In this document: positions 13,279 through 24,534 of the stretch, one piece after another
Position numbering within the stretch: the stretch's first letter is position 1
Layout: every line of letters starts with the position of its first letter
Assembly: GCA_032821775.1 (NCBI GenBank)
Contig: JAVLRN010000006.1
Span: 992,001-1,056,000 of the forward strand
Source: Sanguinoderma infundibulare
Lineage: Eukaryota; Basidiomycota; Agaricomycetes; Polyporales; Polyporaceae
DNA length: 64,000 nt
Direction of reading: 5' to 3'
Notes under the pieces: model-generated
What the model was told of the DNA's origin: nothing
The model's database searches: none
Seen by the model: the letters and a program-made list of their open reading frames with translations, nothing else
Program-made: the position numbers and the translations under genes

Positions 13279-15226
13279 ATGTCATCCGAGTCGTCTTTTC
13301 CCACCCTACAAACCGTATCCGATTCTGAATCGGACTTTTACTCGGACTCCTCCTCATCCTACATGCACTCGCATTCCTCAGATTCGGACTCTCCGTCGCC
13401 CGACCTCCGCTGTGCGCTTGGCCGCTGGAGATCGCTCAATCGAAAGACCCATGCAAAGTTCAACGCAGAACGCGAGCTTATCGTCCGTTCCATTTGCGAC
13501 CAGAAAACCCGCCTCAACTTCTACACCCACGTCGGACAACTGCCGGAGGAGCTCCTGACGCAAATATTCGAACATCTTGTCTTCAGCTGCTATCTGTCTG
13601 TCTGTCTGTCACGGCTGTACCTTCAGCTCTCAGTCCCAATGGATTGCCCCAGCTCATGTGTGCCGACGCTGGCGCGCAGTCGTGCTTTCCACTTCCATGT
13701 TCTGGAGCTTTATCTTCGTGGACAGGCACAGAGCATTCTCCGACCTGGTTGCACGTTCGATGAACGCCCCGCTCTACATTGTCGCACGTCCAAAGCCGAC
13801 GCGTTCGGACAGCCTGAGTGATGTGCTACGCGGTATTCACTCCAAAATCCTGGACCACATAGTCACGGAGTCCTACCGGATTCGCGAGCTATGTATCGAA
13901 GCCAAGCCGTCCGACATTCAAGCTGTCTGCACGAAGCTGCGCGAGCCGTTGAGGTCCCTGGAATTGCTGCAGCTCTCGGCGACGAACGCGAACGGCCGGT
14001 TCGAATTCCTTTTCCCGCCTACTCGGTTCTTCATCCTTCCGATCGACGGCCTGGCACCTCGCCTCGGTCACCTCGAGCTTCTTCGTTTATCATTTGTCTG
14101 GACCGACTCCGTCTTCAGGTGCTCTTCACTCACCACGCTCATTGTCCATGGAGTACTCGACAGACCTCATCTATTCCCCGACGCGCCTCTTTCGGTGGGC
14201 ACTATGGAACAGCTCCTGGATGTCCTGGCCCGCATCGCACCACGCCTTCGCGTCCTGTCTCTCGAGGAAGCCATACCGCCATTGCCGAGCGGTACCATCA
14301 GCCCCCCTCCGCCCACGCGCAACATCTCCTTGCCTTCGCTTGGCTCGTTGCGTTTTGTGGGTAGCATGGTGGACTGCGCCAATCTCTTCAATCACCTTTC
14401 CCCAATCCCGACGTCCACCGTGACCCTCGAGTCTCGTATGTACGAGGTGGATCGGCGCACTGTCGGCAGCGCAGGAATAGCCGACGTCGCCCATCGTCTC
14501 TCGGAACATGTCGGTGGCTCTGGGCCTTTGTTGGCCGTGCACGTCAAATTCTCCAAAAACGCTTGGAGCATCTCGTGCTGGAGGGCCGCAGACATGTCCG
14601 GAGAGCAGCCGGTCCTTCTCAAGCTGGCATTCTCGTACGGGAACGACGAAGAGATGCCGTTGACCGCGCTCCTCCGCGGCTCCGACAATATGTTCGCGCA
14701 CGTGCAGTACTTGAAGGTCACCGGAGACACTTTCGACGTCGATTGGGCCGTCCTCTTCTCTCGACTTCCGAAACTGCAGACCCTCGAGTGCGACGGTCAT
14801 CCGTTCGGCGCGTTCTTCGCCTCCCTCAGCGACGTGCAGCCCGGGCTCGAGCCCGACTGCAGCCCCCACATCCCGTTGCCCGAGCTCCGCACCTTGAGGC
14901 TCATCGACGTTCTCTTCCGGCGCCCAGCGGAGAGTGACGTGAAGCATGAATTCGTCGACGAGCTCCTCGACTGGACGATCCTGCGCTGCAACTTCGAGCG
15001 CCCTCTTGAGACGCTCGAGCTGGGAAGCTGCGCCCATGCCATGGAGATCGACGTCGACCTTCTTGCGGAAGTCGTCCCGGATGTTGGCTGGGACGAGTGG
15101 GACTCGGAACCTGAAGGGATGACGGTCGTGGTGCCGGTGGGTTGTGGTGGACTCCCATGGTCACCGTGGGCTCGCCTGGGCCAGTTGCACCAGACAGTGA
15201 GCCGACTTCTCGATGTTTCAGCTTGA
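13279..15226 (+). CDS. F-box protein (tandem copy A)
   Basis: Predicted substrate adaptor of an SCF ubiquitin ligase. The N-terminus is serine/aspartate-rich, followed by a short helix and the F-box (GQLPEELLTQIFEHL, then AHVCRRWRAVVLST and FWSFIFV). A long leucine-rich C-terminal part of the type expanded in Agaricomycetes follows. The two F-box halves are in different frames, so an intron is needed; the best join is 13279-13578 with 13634-15226 (55-nt intron, weak GTCTTC donor, CTCAG acceptor), giving 630 aa. The exact donor is uncertain because of TCTG repeats there. It is a paralogue of the next gene: both share the helix before the F-box and the C-terminal pattern ILRCN...EVVP...W. The substrate is unknown. 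Confidence 0.82.
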
Positions 15227-15826
15227 GGCTTGCTGGCGCCTGATTGTTACGCACGAGGACATTGCAAGACGTCGGGCATATCATGGTGAATGAATTTGAT
15301 TGAAGGGTTCCGTGGGTCGCCGTTCACGCTGTGGACAATCTGTTTGAAGTGCTTCAGGATGCCTCAAAGTCGTAATTGTATTGTACAAGATTGTACGCTG
15401 GTTGGCTGCCGTACGTTTGCCAGAATACATAAGTTGTACTTAAATCCATGGTGCGATAGAATCTAGGTGTTGTTTGGCGTCCTCCGAGTTCGAAAGGCCT
15501 CAGCGCTGGCGCCTACTCGGGCCGTCATCGATCGTCATCACCCGAGACTCATATTATGCGCTGTTATGGGCGCCAAAGTGTCCTTAGCAGCGACTTCCAT
15601 ATCCACGGACCACATCTGCACTCCTCGGGCGGAAATCGGAAGTAAGTCCACAGCTTTCTCTTGATAAACGATCGATTTATCAAGTTTTATGGGGTCTAGG
15701 GCTCACTATATTGAAAACCATCTGAGCCTCAAGCTAGGCTACGACTCGTACGTGGTGGTACTGAACGATCACCACAGTCAACTCACGTTCCAAGCCTTGG
15801 CCAAGAACACGTCCCCGCTGATTGCA
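15227..15826. other. Spacer between tandem F-box genes
   Basis: About 600 bases between two same-strand paralogues. No additional gene, repeat or clear promoter motif recognised. Confidence 0.6.
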
Positions 15827-17660
15827 ATGTCGACTTTGGGTGTCAACCACGACTATTTGTGAGTATTCCACTGTGCCAGATGCGTTACGATTGCCAATCA
15901 CAGTTTTCACTAGAGTCGCGCCACCGGACGTGGTGCGTGCGCGCAAAGAACTTGAAGACGAGATAGAAGAGCATGTCAAAGCGATCATCATGCTCAAGAG
16001 CCGCCTTAACACGATGACGAGAATCGCCCAACTCCCGAGCGAGATCGTGTCGGAGATCTTCGTCTGTCTCGCCCAGGACTACTTCTACGACGACCACGCC
16101 TCTTACCATACCTATCCGCGCGTCGTCCCAAACTGGGTCCGGGTAGCCCACGTTTGCCACGCTTGGAGAGAGATTGCGCTCAGTACACCTCGCTTGTGGA
16201 GCTTTATCTCCGTTACTAAGCGATCCGTTGCGGAGCAGCTGCTGGTGCGGTCGAAAAAGGCGCCCCTTGCCATCGCGATCGGGTATCTCGCATACAATGA
16301 CGCGCGGGGCAAGTTGCTCGAGGAGATTCTACCTGTAGAGACGTGCCGCTTGAGAGAGCTACGCGTCAATGGCCCGGCGGCGAACGTCTACACGCTCTGC
16401 GCCAAGCTCACAGAACCGGCCAATATTCTCCACACGCTAGTCCTATCGGACAAGGATCGTTACACCGGCTCCACTGCTGGCTCGTCAATTAGCCATAACC
16501 TTTTCGGTGGACAATTCCCTCGCCTTCGATCTCTCGAGATTCGTGGTCTCGCCATAACTTGGGACAACCCCGTCTTCTGCTCAACACTCACCCACCTAGT
16601 GGTTTCCGCAGTGCCTTATAACATGGGCAGCTTTGAGCAGTTTGTCTCGGCGATCGAACAGATGACCGGTCTGCAGCGCCTCCACCTCACCAATGCTATC
16701 CCATCAATTCCAGCTAGTTCGAGGCCTCCTTCCCGCGTCGTCGCATTTCCGCACCTCCGTGATATGAACCTCGACGGACCCACCATGAATTGCGCCAACT
16801 TCTTTGGCCTTCTTTCCCCGGAAGTCGATATCCGGCCCAATCTCACCTGTCACGGCGAAACAGGAAGTCAAGATCTCGTTACCGCCCTCAAGGCCCATCT
16901 CGCTCGCTCAAAGCCTCTGCATACCCTACAACTAACTCGACACCCTGGCCAAGGCTACGGCCCCCAGCTCGTGCTCCTCGGCTGGCGTACGGAGGTCGTC
17001 TTCAGTCGGGACGTGGTTATGGAACCGGCCGCTTTCACCATCACCATAGTTGGTCCGCCCTTCCCTAATCTCGCCAGGCAATTCATCCGAGACTCCGCGA
17101 TGTTCAAGAACATCCAAAGCCTGGCCGTGGACACGACGTATCCCCAGGACTGTGAGTGGAAAGTGATCTTCTTAGGGGTGCCGAACCTCCGCGAAATCAC
17201 AATCCGCCATCTCGCGCAGGAGGAGATGCTCACCGCTCTCTCCAAGACGCGTCGCGGGAAGAGGCATCGCCCTCCGACCGTCGCACTCCCGCGGCTCAAG
17301 GTGCTAAAGTTTTGGAGGACTCGCCTGGCGAGCCCCGAGTACGTCGAGGAGGACGAGTTCTTCGACCGGTTGATCGACTGCATGATCCTCCGGTGCAACT
17401 ACAACTACCCCGTGCAGGAGGTGCACCTCACGGAGTGCGTGAACATCCTCCGCGAGGACGTGGACCGTCTTCGGGAGGTCGTCCCGGAGGTGGTGTGGGA
17501 TGGGTTGGAGGATATCCAGGAGGACGAGGACGAGGATGAGGATGAAGACGACGAGGATGATGAGGATGAGGATGAGGATGCGGAGCTATTCTTCGACTCG
17601 GACTACGGCGACCCGTATTACGACGACGTCTACGGGGCCGAATATGACGATATATGGTGA
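15827..17660 (+). CDS. F-box protein (tandem copy B) with acidic C-terminus
   Basis: Predicted SCF adaptor, paralogous to the upstream gene. The large open frame lacks an ATG at its 5' end and is closed upstream by TGA. A 32-nt first exon starting at ATG 15827, spliced over 15859-15913 (GTGAGT donor, CACTAG acceptor), joins it in frame and gives about 592 aa beginning MSTLGVNHDYLVAPPDVV. A charged helix (RARKELEDEIEEH) leads into the F-box (RIAQLPSEIVSEIFVCL; WVRVAHVCHAWREIALSTP; LWSFISV). Leucine-rich segments follow. The C-terminus carries a long run of alternating Asp/Glu (about 17515-17580) and then a Tyr/Asp-rich tail absent from copy A. The start is an inference; the F-box call is firm. 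Confidence 0.82.
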
Positions 17661-18078
17661 AGCGGGTCAAATGCGGAAACGGTGCGTCCCAATGTTGCGT
17701 GCTATCCAGCCGAGTTGAACACTGAAGGGTCTGGTTGGAATCTACCAGTGATAGCGCCGCCCTGCGCGCTGTAACGGTCGCTCTCCGAACGGACTCGTGC
17801 TTTGCACGACTCGCACCCTTACAGTATCGTGATATGTACCATGATAGAGCCGCCTGTAATTCCTTGATGTTTATTGTAGATATGTTGTGCATTCGAGGCT
17901 CATGAGCTTCCGCGTCCTAAGGTCTGAAGAGTTGTACTTAGATGGTCCGGGGTCGGGTACGCGTGTGCATCGGATACGCGTCGCGACGCGTGACGCACGC
18001 GCATACACAAGCGTCTAACCGACACTCCTTTGTTCTCTCTATCATCCCGAGACTCATTTACCCCTGCCAGACGACGAG
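17661..18078. other. Spacer between F-box copy B and RAD9
   Basis: No gene seen. The RAD9 promoter must be here. I see no TATA box; a short CG-rich stretch with GCGTCGCGACGCG-like symmetry lies near 17975. Confidence 0.5.
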
Positions 18079-20163
18079 ATGCAGGCTACACTGGACTCTA
18101 CAGGGCTCAAGCGTGCGTCCCTCGCAGCTTGCTTGGCAGCGCCCGACGCTCATGCTCATCAGACCTTGCTAGGGCTCTCACATGCCTCTCCAAGTTCGGG
18201 GACGACCTGGTTATTGTGGCCACATCCGAGACCTTCGCGGTCTCGTCGACCAACACTGCCATGACCGCGTTCGGACGCTTCAAGTACCCCAAGTCGTTCT
18301 TCAGCAGATATCGCGTGGAGGGACGCCCGCTAGACGAGGACGTTGAGGAGTTGCCGAACGTTTCTGGGCAGATCATTACAAAGGTACGTCCTACCTGTTT
18401 TGTATGGAACGCGGGTACGAGTGTGCATCCAGCATCTTTTATCAATCCTCAAACACAAGACGAACGAGAAGACGTGCGAGAAATGCGAGTTCGTGATCAC
18501 GGACGGCCCCACCCATAACATCTCTCTCGACAATGACGACGAGGACCGCGATTCGCTGGAGAGCAGACTGATTGTGCGTCTACATTGCAAGCACGGTACG
18601 TGCCAACCCACCTATCTCCGGTGACGCTCCCCTCTTCTCGTTCCCCTGCCCAGCGCTGACATGTCCATATATGCACGGACTGAATATTGCTTTGCAGGAA
18701 TCGTCAAGACGCATCGTCTTTCCCTCAATCCGCCGACAGACCATCTAACACCCAGCATTCCAGACCCGACGATCGAGACGGTGCTCACCGTGGGCCCCAA
18801 GGTGATGAAGAACATGCTGGAGCACTTCCCGTCCAGCAAAGGCGGCAAGTCTGATCCTCAGCTGGTCTGGAACTTCCAAAATGAAGAGGTCGTCTTGCGG
18901 AGTCTCGAGACCGGCTCTGACGGCAAGGGTACTCAGGTCGTTTTTGTTGGTGTGCGAACAGCTTTGTTGACGCGGAATGGATCTCCTCCTTTCAGGCCGT
19001 CCAGCGCTCATTACGGAGCTCATGCTCAGCGCGACTGAGTTCGAAGTCTATGACTTGTTAGCAGGGCCGATGACCGTCTCATTCCACCTTCGCGAATTTA
19101 ATGTATGTATGCACCTGTGCTTACTGCCTAGTCCATGGGGTTCTGATGTTGATCCTGGTTTGCGCATCCGAATCGCAGGCGACACTCGCGTTCGCAGAAG
19201 CCTCCCAGCTCTCGATCAACCTTCGCTTCACGGACCCGCTCGAACCACTTTACATCTCCGTCGACTCTGAGTTTTGTGATACGCTTTTCGTGGTCGCCAC
19301 CAGCCAGGTCGTCTCCCGCTCCCAACAGAACTCCCAGGCGGACCCTGTGCCTCGTCCCGTCCACACGAACCCCCGGAAACGCCCGCGCGAAGAAGACGGC
19401 AGCCACCACAACCAGCGGAACGTACACATCGCTGAGGGAAGTAGACATCAGGAGCGGGAGCGGCAACAGAAGAAGCAGCCGATGAAGGTGGTGCACCGAA
19501 CGGACAAGCAAGCGATAGCTCGGGAAATTCACCCGCCCCCACCGCCCCCGCCGCAGCCGCAGCCATCATGGGCGGTCTTGACCGCCGCGCAGAGGCATCA
19601 GCAGCAAGAAGCGGAACGGGACGGCCACAATCAGTACGAAGACTACAACTACGACTACGAGCCCAACGCGCAGGCGGGGCCATCGCGACCTTCCTGCGCT
19701 TCAGCTTCGGGGAGCGGAGCGGGGTCACGACAGAAAGGGAAGGAGAAGGAGCCGCTCTTTCTGCCAAGCTCGCAGATTTCGCACCTGCCCGCGCGGTCGC
19801 AGGCGGCGATCATCGAGTCTGGCCTCGGGATCGAGCACATGACGGCGGAGCAGATCGCGATGATGCTCGACGGCGACCTGGACGCGGACGAACTCGAGCT
19901 CGGTGTCGGGAACGGGCAGCAACCACAACCGCAGCCGCCACCATCGCAGGCGCCCACACTGGATTATTTGGACGAGGAGTGGCGGGTGGAGAACGGGGTG
20001 GATGAGAAGAAAGACAGCTTTGAGCTGGTGGACGACGACTTTGAGATGGCGCCGACGCAGGGCGGAGGGGGGACGAGGGTACGTTCTCGAAGTTGAGTAC
20101 TGCGGCCTGGACTTGGGCGAGCTGACTGGATTACAGGTATTTCGGCCACTGTTTGAAGATTGA
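18079..20163 (+). CDS. RAD9: Rad9, subunit of the 9-1-1 DNA-damage clamp
   Basis: PCNA-like checkpoint clamp subunit that pairs with Rad1 and Hus1 and helps activate ATR/Mec1-type signalling. Exons: 18079-18112, 18163-18383, 18433-18595, 18698-18928, 18996-19102, 19179-20078, 20137-20163. They sum to 1683 nt, 560 aa, in frame. Family blocks seen in order: MQATLDSTGLK start, ALTCLSKFGDDL, KYPKSFFSRY, NEKTCEKCEF, LHCKHGIVKTHRLS, ELMLSATEFEVYDL, SFHLREFN, LAFAEASQLSINLRF, and EPLYISVDSEFCDTLFVVAT. After the clamp fold comes a long, low-complexity proline/glutamine-rich tail, typical of Rad9, ending FRPLFED in a separate 27-nt last exon. Reading through the last intron would replace this ending, so the spliced form is preferred. 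In the cell it acts in the nucleus. Confidence 0.94.
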
Positions 20164-20554
20164 TCGTCGACCGTCGACTCGCATTCCAACTGCTGCCATT
20201 TACGTTGCGGTACATCCGAGCCGCGCTTGCGGTGGGTGTTCATGGACACGAATCAGAGGGAGAGAAGTTGATAGTATTGATACACATGTTTGTAACCATA
20301 ACAGACAAAGTCTGTGGTATCGTACAATCAGTGATACATCATAAATATGTTCGTCATAGCGCAATGAAGGCGGCGCGTGAGCCCGAAGCCGGGTAAAGGT
20401 GGTCGTAAAATTCGTAAGGCGTCATGAACCTGAAGGGCGACGATGCCGTTAGTCTGCATATCGAGCAAGTCAACGGAGTGGCGGGATACTCACGAGTGTC
20501 CCGGGACAGTCGACTCGAAGTCGAGGTCTATCGGCATGACAAGAATCACGCAGA
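20164..20554. other. Convergent 3' region of RAD9 and a small minus-strand gene
   Basis: Space between two converging genes. A short + frame (20424-20627) is antisense to the minus-strand gene end and is not called. Nothing else recognised. Confidence 0.5.
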
Positions 20555-20956
20555 CTACGCCGCCGCGACAGGAGAAGGCTCAACCGGAGACGGTTCGGGA
20601 GAGGAGGCCCCGGATCCACTGAGGTAAGTCTCTCTCAGGTCCAGCGAGCTCTTCTTCCTGCGCAGCGGCACAGTGCGGGTGGTTGTGCGGGCAGTGTTCC
20701 CGCTTGCGTGTTGGCCGTGGGCGACGTTGTCGTTCGGCGGGGGCACTCTCGACTGTTGGCGGGGTGGTGGGGGGGCGTAGTCGAATTCGGAATCTGTGAG
20801 CGAGAGGGGCCCAGCGGGCCCGAAGACAGAGTCTCGCCACGAATGCGAGATAAGCGGGACGTGGTTGCCAGTTGGGCGCGGGGGATAGGTTTCCGGGAGG
20901 CAGCAGGGGGCAATAGGGTAGCTACTACGCTTGGGCGTGTCCGTCGTGGTTGACAT
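20555..20956 (-). CDS. Small proline/serine-rich hypothetical protein
   Basis: A 133-aa frame begins with ATG at 20956 and ends in TAG at 20555. I do not recognise the family. It is rich in Pro, Ser, Thr and Arg, with a poly-proline patch (YAPPPPRQQS), a basic patch (VPLRRKKSSLDLRETY) and a C-terminal SPEP/VEPSP repeat. It has no signal peptide or membrane segment. A TATA-like element about 100 bases upstream on the same strand supports it being a gene. It could be only one exon of something larger. It faces RAD9 tail-to-tail. Confidence 0.45.
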   Translation of the reverse strand: MSTTTDTPKRSSYPIAPCCLPETYPPRPTGNHVPLISHSWRDSVFGPAGPLSLTDSEFDYAPPPPRQQSRVPPPNDNVAHGQHASGNTARTTTRTVPLRRKKSSLDLRETYLSGSGASSPEPSPVEPSPVAAA

Positions 20957-21665
20957 CGTGGAGGTCGTATGTGGTCGTGAGTGGTGGAGAGGCAGACTCG
21001 GATGCAGACGTTAGGGAGCGAAAAGAGACTGACGAGCAAACGAACGGGGGGAGAGTCTTATATATGTTATGGGGGCGCCTAGACTTCGTCCATTGCACAA
21101 TGGACCGCGCACAATCGACTGGCGGAAGAGAGGCACAGCCCTGGGAGTGGCCCATCGGGAGTCTGGGGCGGAAGGGACGTCACCCTACATTCCGCGGTGC
21201 TTGAACGTATGTACAATTCTGAGCGCGTTATGGAAGGAGTGGTTGCCCGGCCAAATTTAAAATTGCAACTGCGGCCCGTCATAACCTTTCTGGCTCCGCA
21301 TCCGCTCCGGGAACCTCTTCTGAGGTTGTCCGCCGCGTCGTACCAAGATTTGGTGGTGAATCGTGTGTGCTCGGACATCGTCAACGGCCTGGCCAAGGAA
21401 TGGAGGGCTCAGGTAGGTCGGAGTCGGAGCTCTGCACTGTCACCCCGGATGTCGGGCTCGGCGCTTGCTGAGTTACTTGGAGTGGCGGTGTAGTCGGTGA
21501 CAGATGCGGGGATCACGCGTGACCCGACGTGTTGGGGCGCCGTCGCTTTCGCGTGTTTCCCAAGTCGTTCGTCCCCTGAGCCATCGTGATCAACTACTTA
21601 CTCCTTCCCTATCGCTGCTAACACACCCTCGCCTTATCTGTTCTGCTCACTTCAACGAGGCTGGC
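20957..21665. other. Divergent promoter region
   Basis: It separates the small minus-strand gene from the + strand CxxC gene. A TATATA element sits at 21058-21066. A short + frame (about 21205-21420) is open but matches nothing I know. Confidence 0.5.
21058..21066 (-). promoter_or_regulatory. TATA-like box for the 20956 gene
   Basis: The + strand reads CTTATATATG, that is CATATATAAG on the minus strand, about 100 bases upstream of the ATG at 20956. Spacing fits a leader of about 70 nt. Confidence 0.5.
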
Positions 21666-23083
21666 ATGGCGACCGTCCAGGCTCCTCTCAAGGTCATCTT
21701 CAACGGCCCCCCGACGCCCAAGGTTCCCCCAGCCCCGGCGCCGGTGGTCACCAACAGCGGAAGCATCACCGAGGTCGAGCCGCCCAAGCCCACGAAGAAG
21801 ACCAAGAAGAAGGCCGCGCCCGTCGCCGACTCGCCTGTCATCCGCGCACTCCGCGCCGAGCGCGCTTTCGTCGAGGCGGAGGTCCGGGTCCTGCAGGAGA
21901 CTCTTGAATTTCTCCAAGAGCGCGAACTCGCCGCGACCGGGAAGCAGTGGGCGCTAGGTCAGACAGCAACCAGCATATTCACGTCCGTGCCAGAAGCGCG
22001 GTCCTGCTCGAAATGCTCTCGACCGTTCCCCCCGCTCTCGGCCTACAGTGGCAAGTGGTGCGAAGTCTGTCGGGAGAAGGCGCGAGAGAGATGGCGCTCG
22101 CAGAAGAAGGTGCAGGGGGCACCGTTGCCATCCGACGAGAGGACGGAGAGGGACGCGTGCGGAGACGTGGAGATGCCAGCGGCGGACGTGACGTGGGGGG
22201 TTACGGGCACGGGCTCGAGCGCGACTTTGTCAGGTGCGATGAAGAAGAAGAAGAGGAAGGCGGGGGAGATGGAGGTGGAGGTACCCGGAGAGTTTTCAAC
22301 ACGCGAGGAGGACGCCGTTTCGCAGACTGAGTTATGCACGGAGTACCAGACAGACAAAGACCTGTTGGACGCGCTTTCGAAGGACGTGGACGCGTGGAAC
22401 GCGTCCTCGTCCTCGTCCTCCGCTTCCTGTCCACCCTACATCAACTTCCGCAGGTCATACACGATCGTCATGGACCCAGACATCCCCGGAAAGCGTCGAA
22501 CGAAGCTGTTCGTCGGCGAGCTCAAGACGTTGGGAAAGTTGCGAGTTGGGTGCGTGCCTCATATCCATATGATCAACAGTCCTTCGAACCGCCCCTCTCC
22601 CACCTCTTCCATCCATACTGACACAGCTGACACGGATGCGCGCAATATAGCACCCTCGCCAAGCGCGAAACCAACCAGTCGTGCGGCGGTCATGCGCGCA
22701 CGTATTGGTGCCTGTGTGATCCTCCGAAGCAGCCTGCCCTTGCCCCACCGTCCGCCGCGCAGGGCCTGGGATCGCAACCGTCGCCGTCTGCGACCCTTGC
22801 GTCCTCCCAGGCTGCCGCTCCGCACAAACACTCCCAGAGCACCCTCGCGGATTGGCTCGGGAAATCAAAGGCAAGAGAAGGCGAAGGGATGGACGTCGGC
22901 AAACCGCCTCCACCTGGTTGCGGCGGGACGATCACAGTGTACGCGCACACCGATCTCTCCCACCCGCTTGGCAGTATGGGGGTCAAAGGCCAGAAGATTG
23001 CGGTCCACGTCGAGCACCCGGGGAGGGATATCAAGCGGGGCTTGAGGCTGTCTGACTGGGTGCAGTGCGTCGCTGGTGCATAG
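21666..23083 (+). CDS. Uncharacterised CxxC zinc-binding-like protein
   Basis: I do not recognise this family. Two exons, 21666-22549 and 22651-23083, give 438 aa in frame. The N-terminus is Pro/Lys-rich (EPPKPTKKTKKKAA), then a predicted coiled coil (IRALRAERAFVEAEVRVLQE...). A CSKC...WCEVC pair follows, likely binding zinc. A basic patch (MKKKKRKAG) could be a nuclear signal. The C-terminal half has a possible second metal site (NQSCGGHARTYWCLCD) and a globular end beginning GCGGTITVYAHTDL and finishing DWVQCVAGA. A helical segment with RERWRSQKK follows the first CxxC pair. Nucleic-acid or protein binding in the nucleus is only a guess. The intron (GTGCGT...ATATAG) is needed because the first frame loses sense after LGKLRVG. 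Confidence 0.75.
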
Positions 23084-23248
23084 CTACTGTTCCAACTATA
23101 CCCTTGTCTTGTATAATCGCGTAGCACGCGCCGTTGTGTAGTATACTTTGTCAAGCACGCTATTTTGGCTTTCCTGTCGAGCGAGCGATATTTGCGAACA
23201 GCGATATCACGGACATCCATGCAATCCCCTCTGGAGAAAACGATACAC

Positions 23249-24534
23249 TCATGCGGAGGCGGTAGCCAATAGCGGTACAGTGAACTTGACCGCGAGCTCG
23301 TCGAACAGCACCTCCTTTTGTTGATAGTCCTTCACGAGAGGATGGTCCGGATACTCTGCCGACAATTTGCTGTAAAAGCGCAGACATCGCCGTCAGCCCG
23401 CACGTCCTTGCACGGGGATCGCACCAAACGCACCTGAACAGCTGATCCGCATCCGCACTCTTCGTCGCACCCAAGCCCGCGGCGACCGTCTGGGCCGCGA
23501 GGGTCTCCGCGTCCGGCTTCCCGCCCATCTGGCTCACCGCCTCCTCCAGGTCGCTCTTGGCCGCGGGGACCTCCCCCCTAAGCAGACGCGCGACGCCGCG
23601 GGCGGTGAGGAGGTGTGGGGACGACAGAGAAGGGTTGGCGAGCTGCTCGGTGTAGAAGGAGTGAGCGTCGGCGTAGGCGTCCTTGCCGGTCGCGAGCCCG
23701 ACGGAGGCCTCGATGAGCTGGAGGAGGAGGTCGTCCTCGGCCCAGCGCTTGGCGCGCTCGAGCTCTTTGCGGGCGAGGTCGGGCCGGGAGATGGAGAGGT
23801 AAACCTGGACGGCGTATGCGACGCTGGGTGACGGCGGAATGGGGTGTCAGCGGACGGACTGGACTCGGGTGTGTGGAGGACGGGATGGAGCTTCGAGCTT
23901 CGGGCAGACGGAGGCGCGGCGTACTGTGCATGGGTTCTGCTCTCGGGGCGAGCATGCTCGCACCCCGGCCCATGCTCTCAAACTCAAACTTGAAGCGCAT
24001 CCCGCCAGAACGAAAAGGCAACGCAAACGCACTCACGCCTCGAGGTTCTGCGTGTCGTTACCCGCGCCGAGCGTCTCTAGCGCCTCCTCGATCTCCCCCG
24101 CCAGCGCGAACGCCGTGCCGGCGAGCACGCGCACGACACCCTTCTCCCACGCTGTCGCCTCGGCGTCGTCGCCCTCGATCTCGACGCTCAGGTCGCGCAG
24201 CTCCTCGAGCGCGGCGTCCTCGGCGTCCGCGTCCGCGCTGACGTACCGCGCGAGTGCGGCGACGCTCTTCAGCGCGAGGTTCTCGGTGTCGGCGGGGACG
24301 AGGGCGGCAGCGGCGGAGGGGGCGCCGAGGGCGATGTGCGCGCGGGCTTGGTAGACCAGCGTCGGGGTGTAGTCTGGGGATGAGGGGTCGGGGAGGGTGA
24401 GATCGACGAGGGACTTGTACGCGCCTGTGGGCGGGACGTAAGATGTCACTGTGAGGTGGGGACAGGGAGATGAGGAAGGAGTACGGACCAAGGGTGAACT
24501 GCTGCTTGATGTGGTAGAGCTCGGAGGACTCCAT
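23249..24534 (-). CDS. SEC28: Coatomer epsilon subunit (epsilon-COP)
   Basis: Subunit of the COPI coat that drives Golgi-to-ER vesicle transport; epsilon-COP is a TPR-like helical solenoid stabilising alpha-COP. Exons: 24534-24489, 24424-24037, 23823-23434, 23369-23249; total 945 nt, 314 aa, close to the family norm. Family features: start MESSELYHIKQQFTLGAYKS, LVYQARAHIALG, WEKGVVRVLAG, AYAVQVYLSISRPDLARKEL, WAEDDLLLQLIEA, AYADAHSFYTEQL, LLTARGVARLLRG, and the end KLSAEYPDHPLVKDYQQKE. The second intron (23824-24036, 213 nt) is longer than others nearby. An alternative acceptor inside the first intron exists but breaks the conserved GAYKSLVDL join. Confidence 0.93.

Noticed and set aside
15822..15859. 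TTG-initiated start of the F-box copy B frame
   Set aside because: Not an ATG, and TGA lies immediately upstream; a short ATG exon from 15827 spliced at 15859-15913 explains the start better.
17428..17892. Minus-strand frame rich in Arg/Pro/His
   Set aside because: It is the complement of the acidic GAG/GAC repeat tail of F-box copy B.
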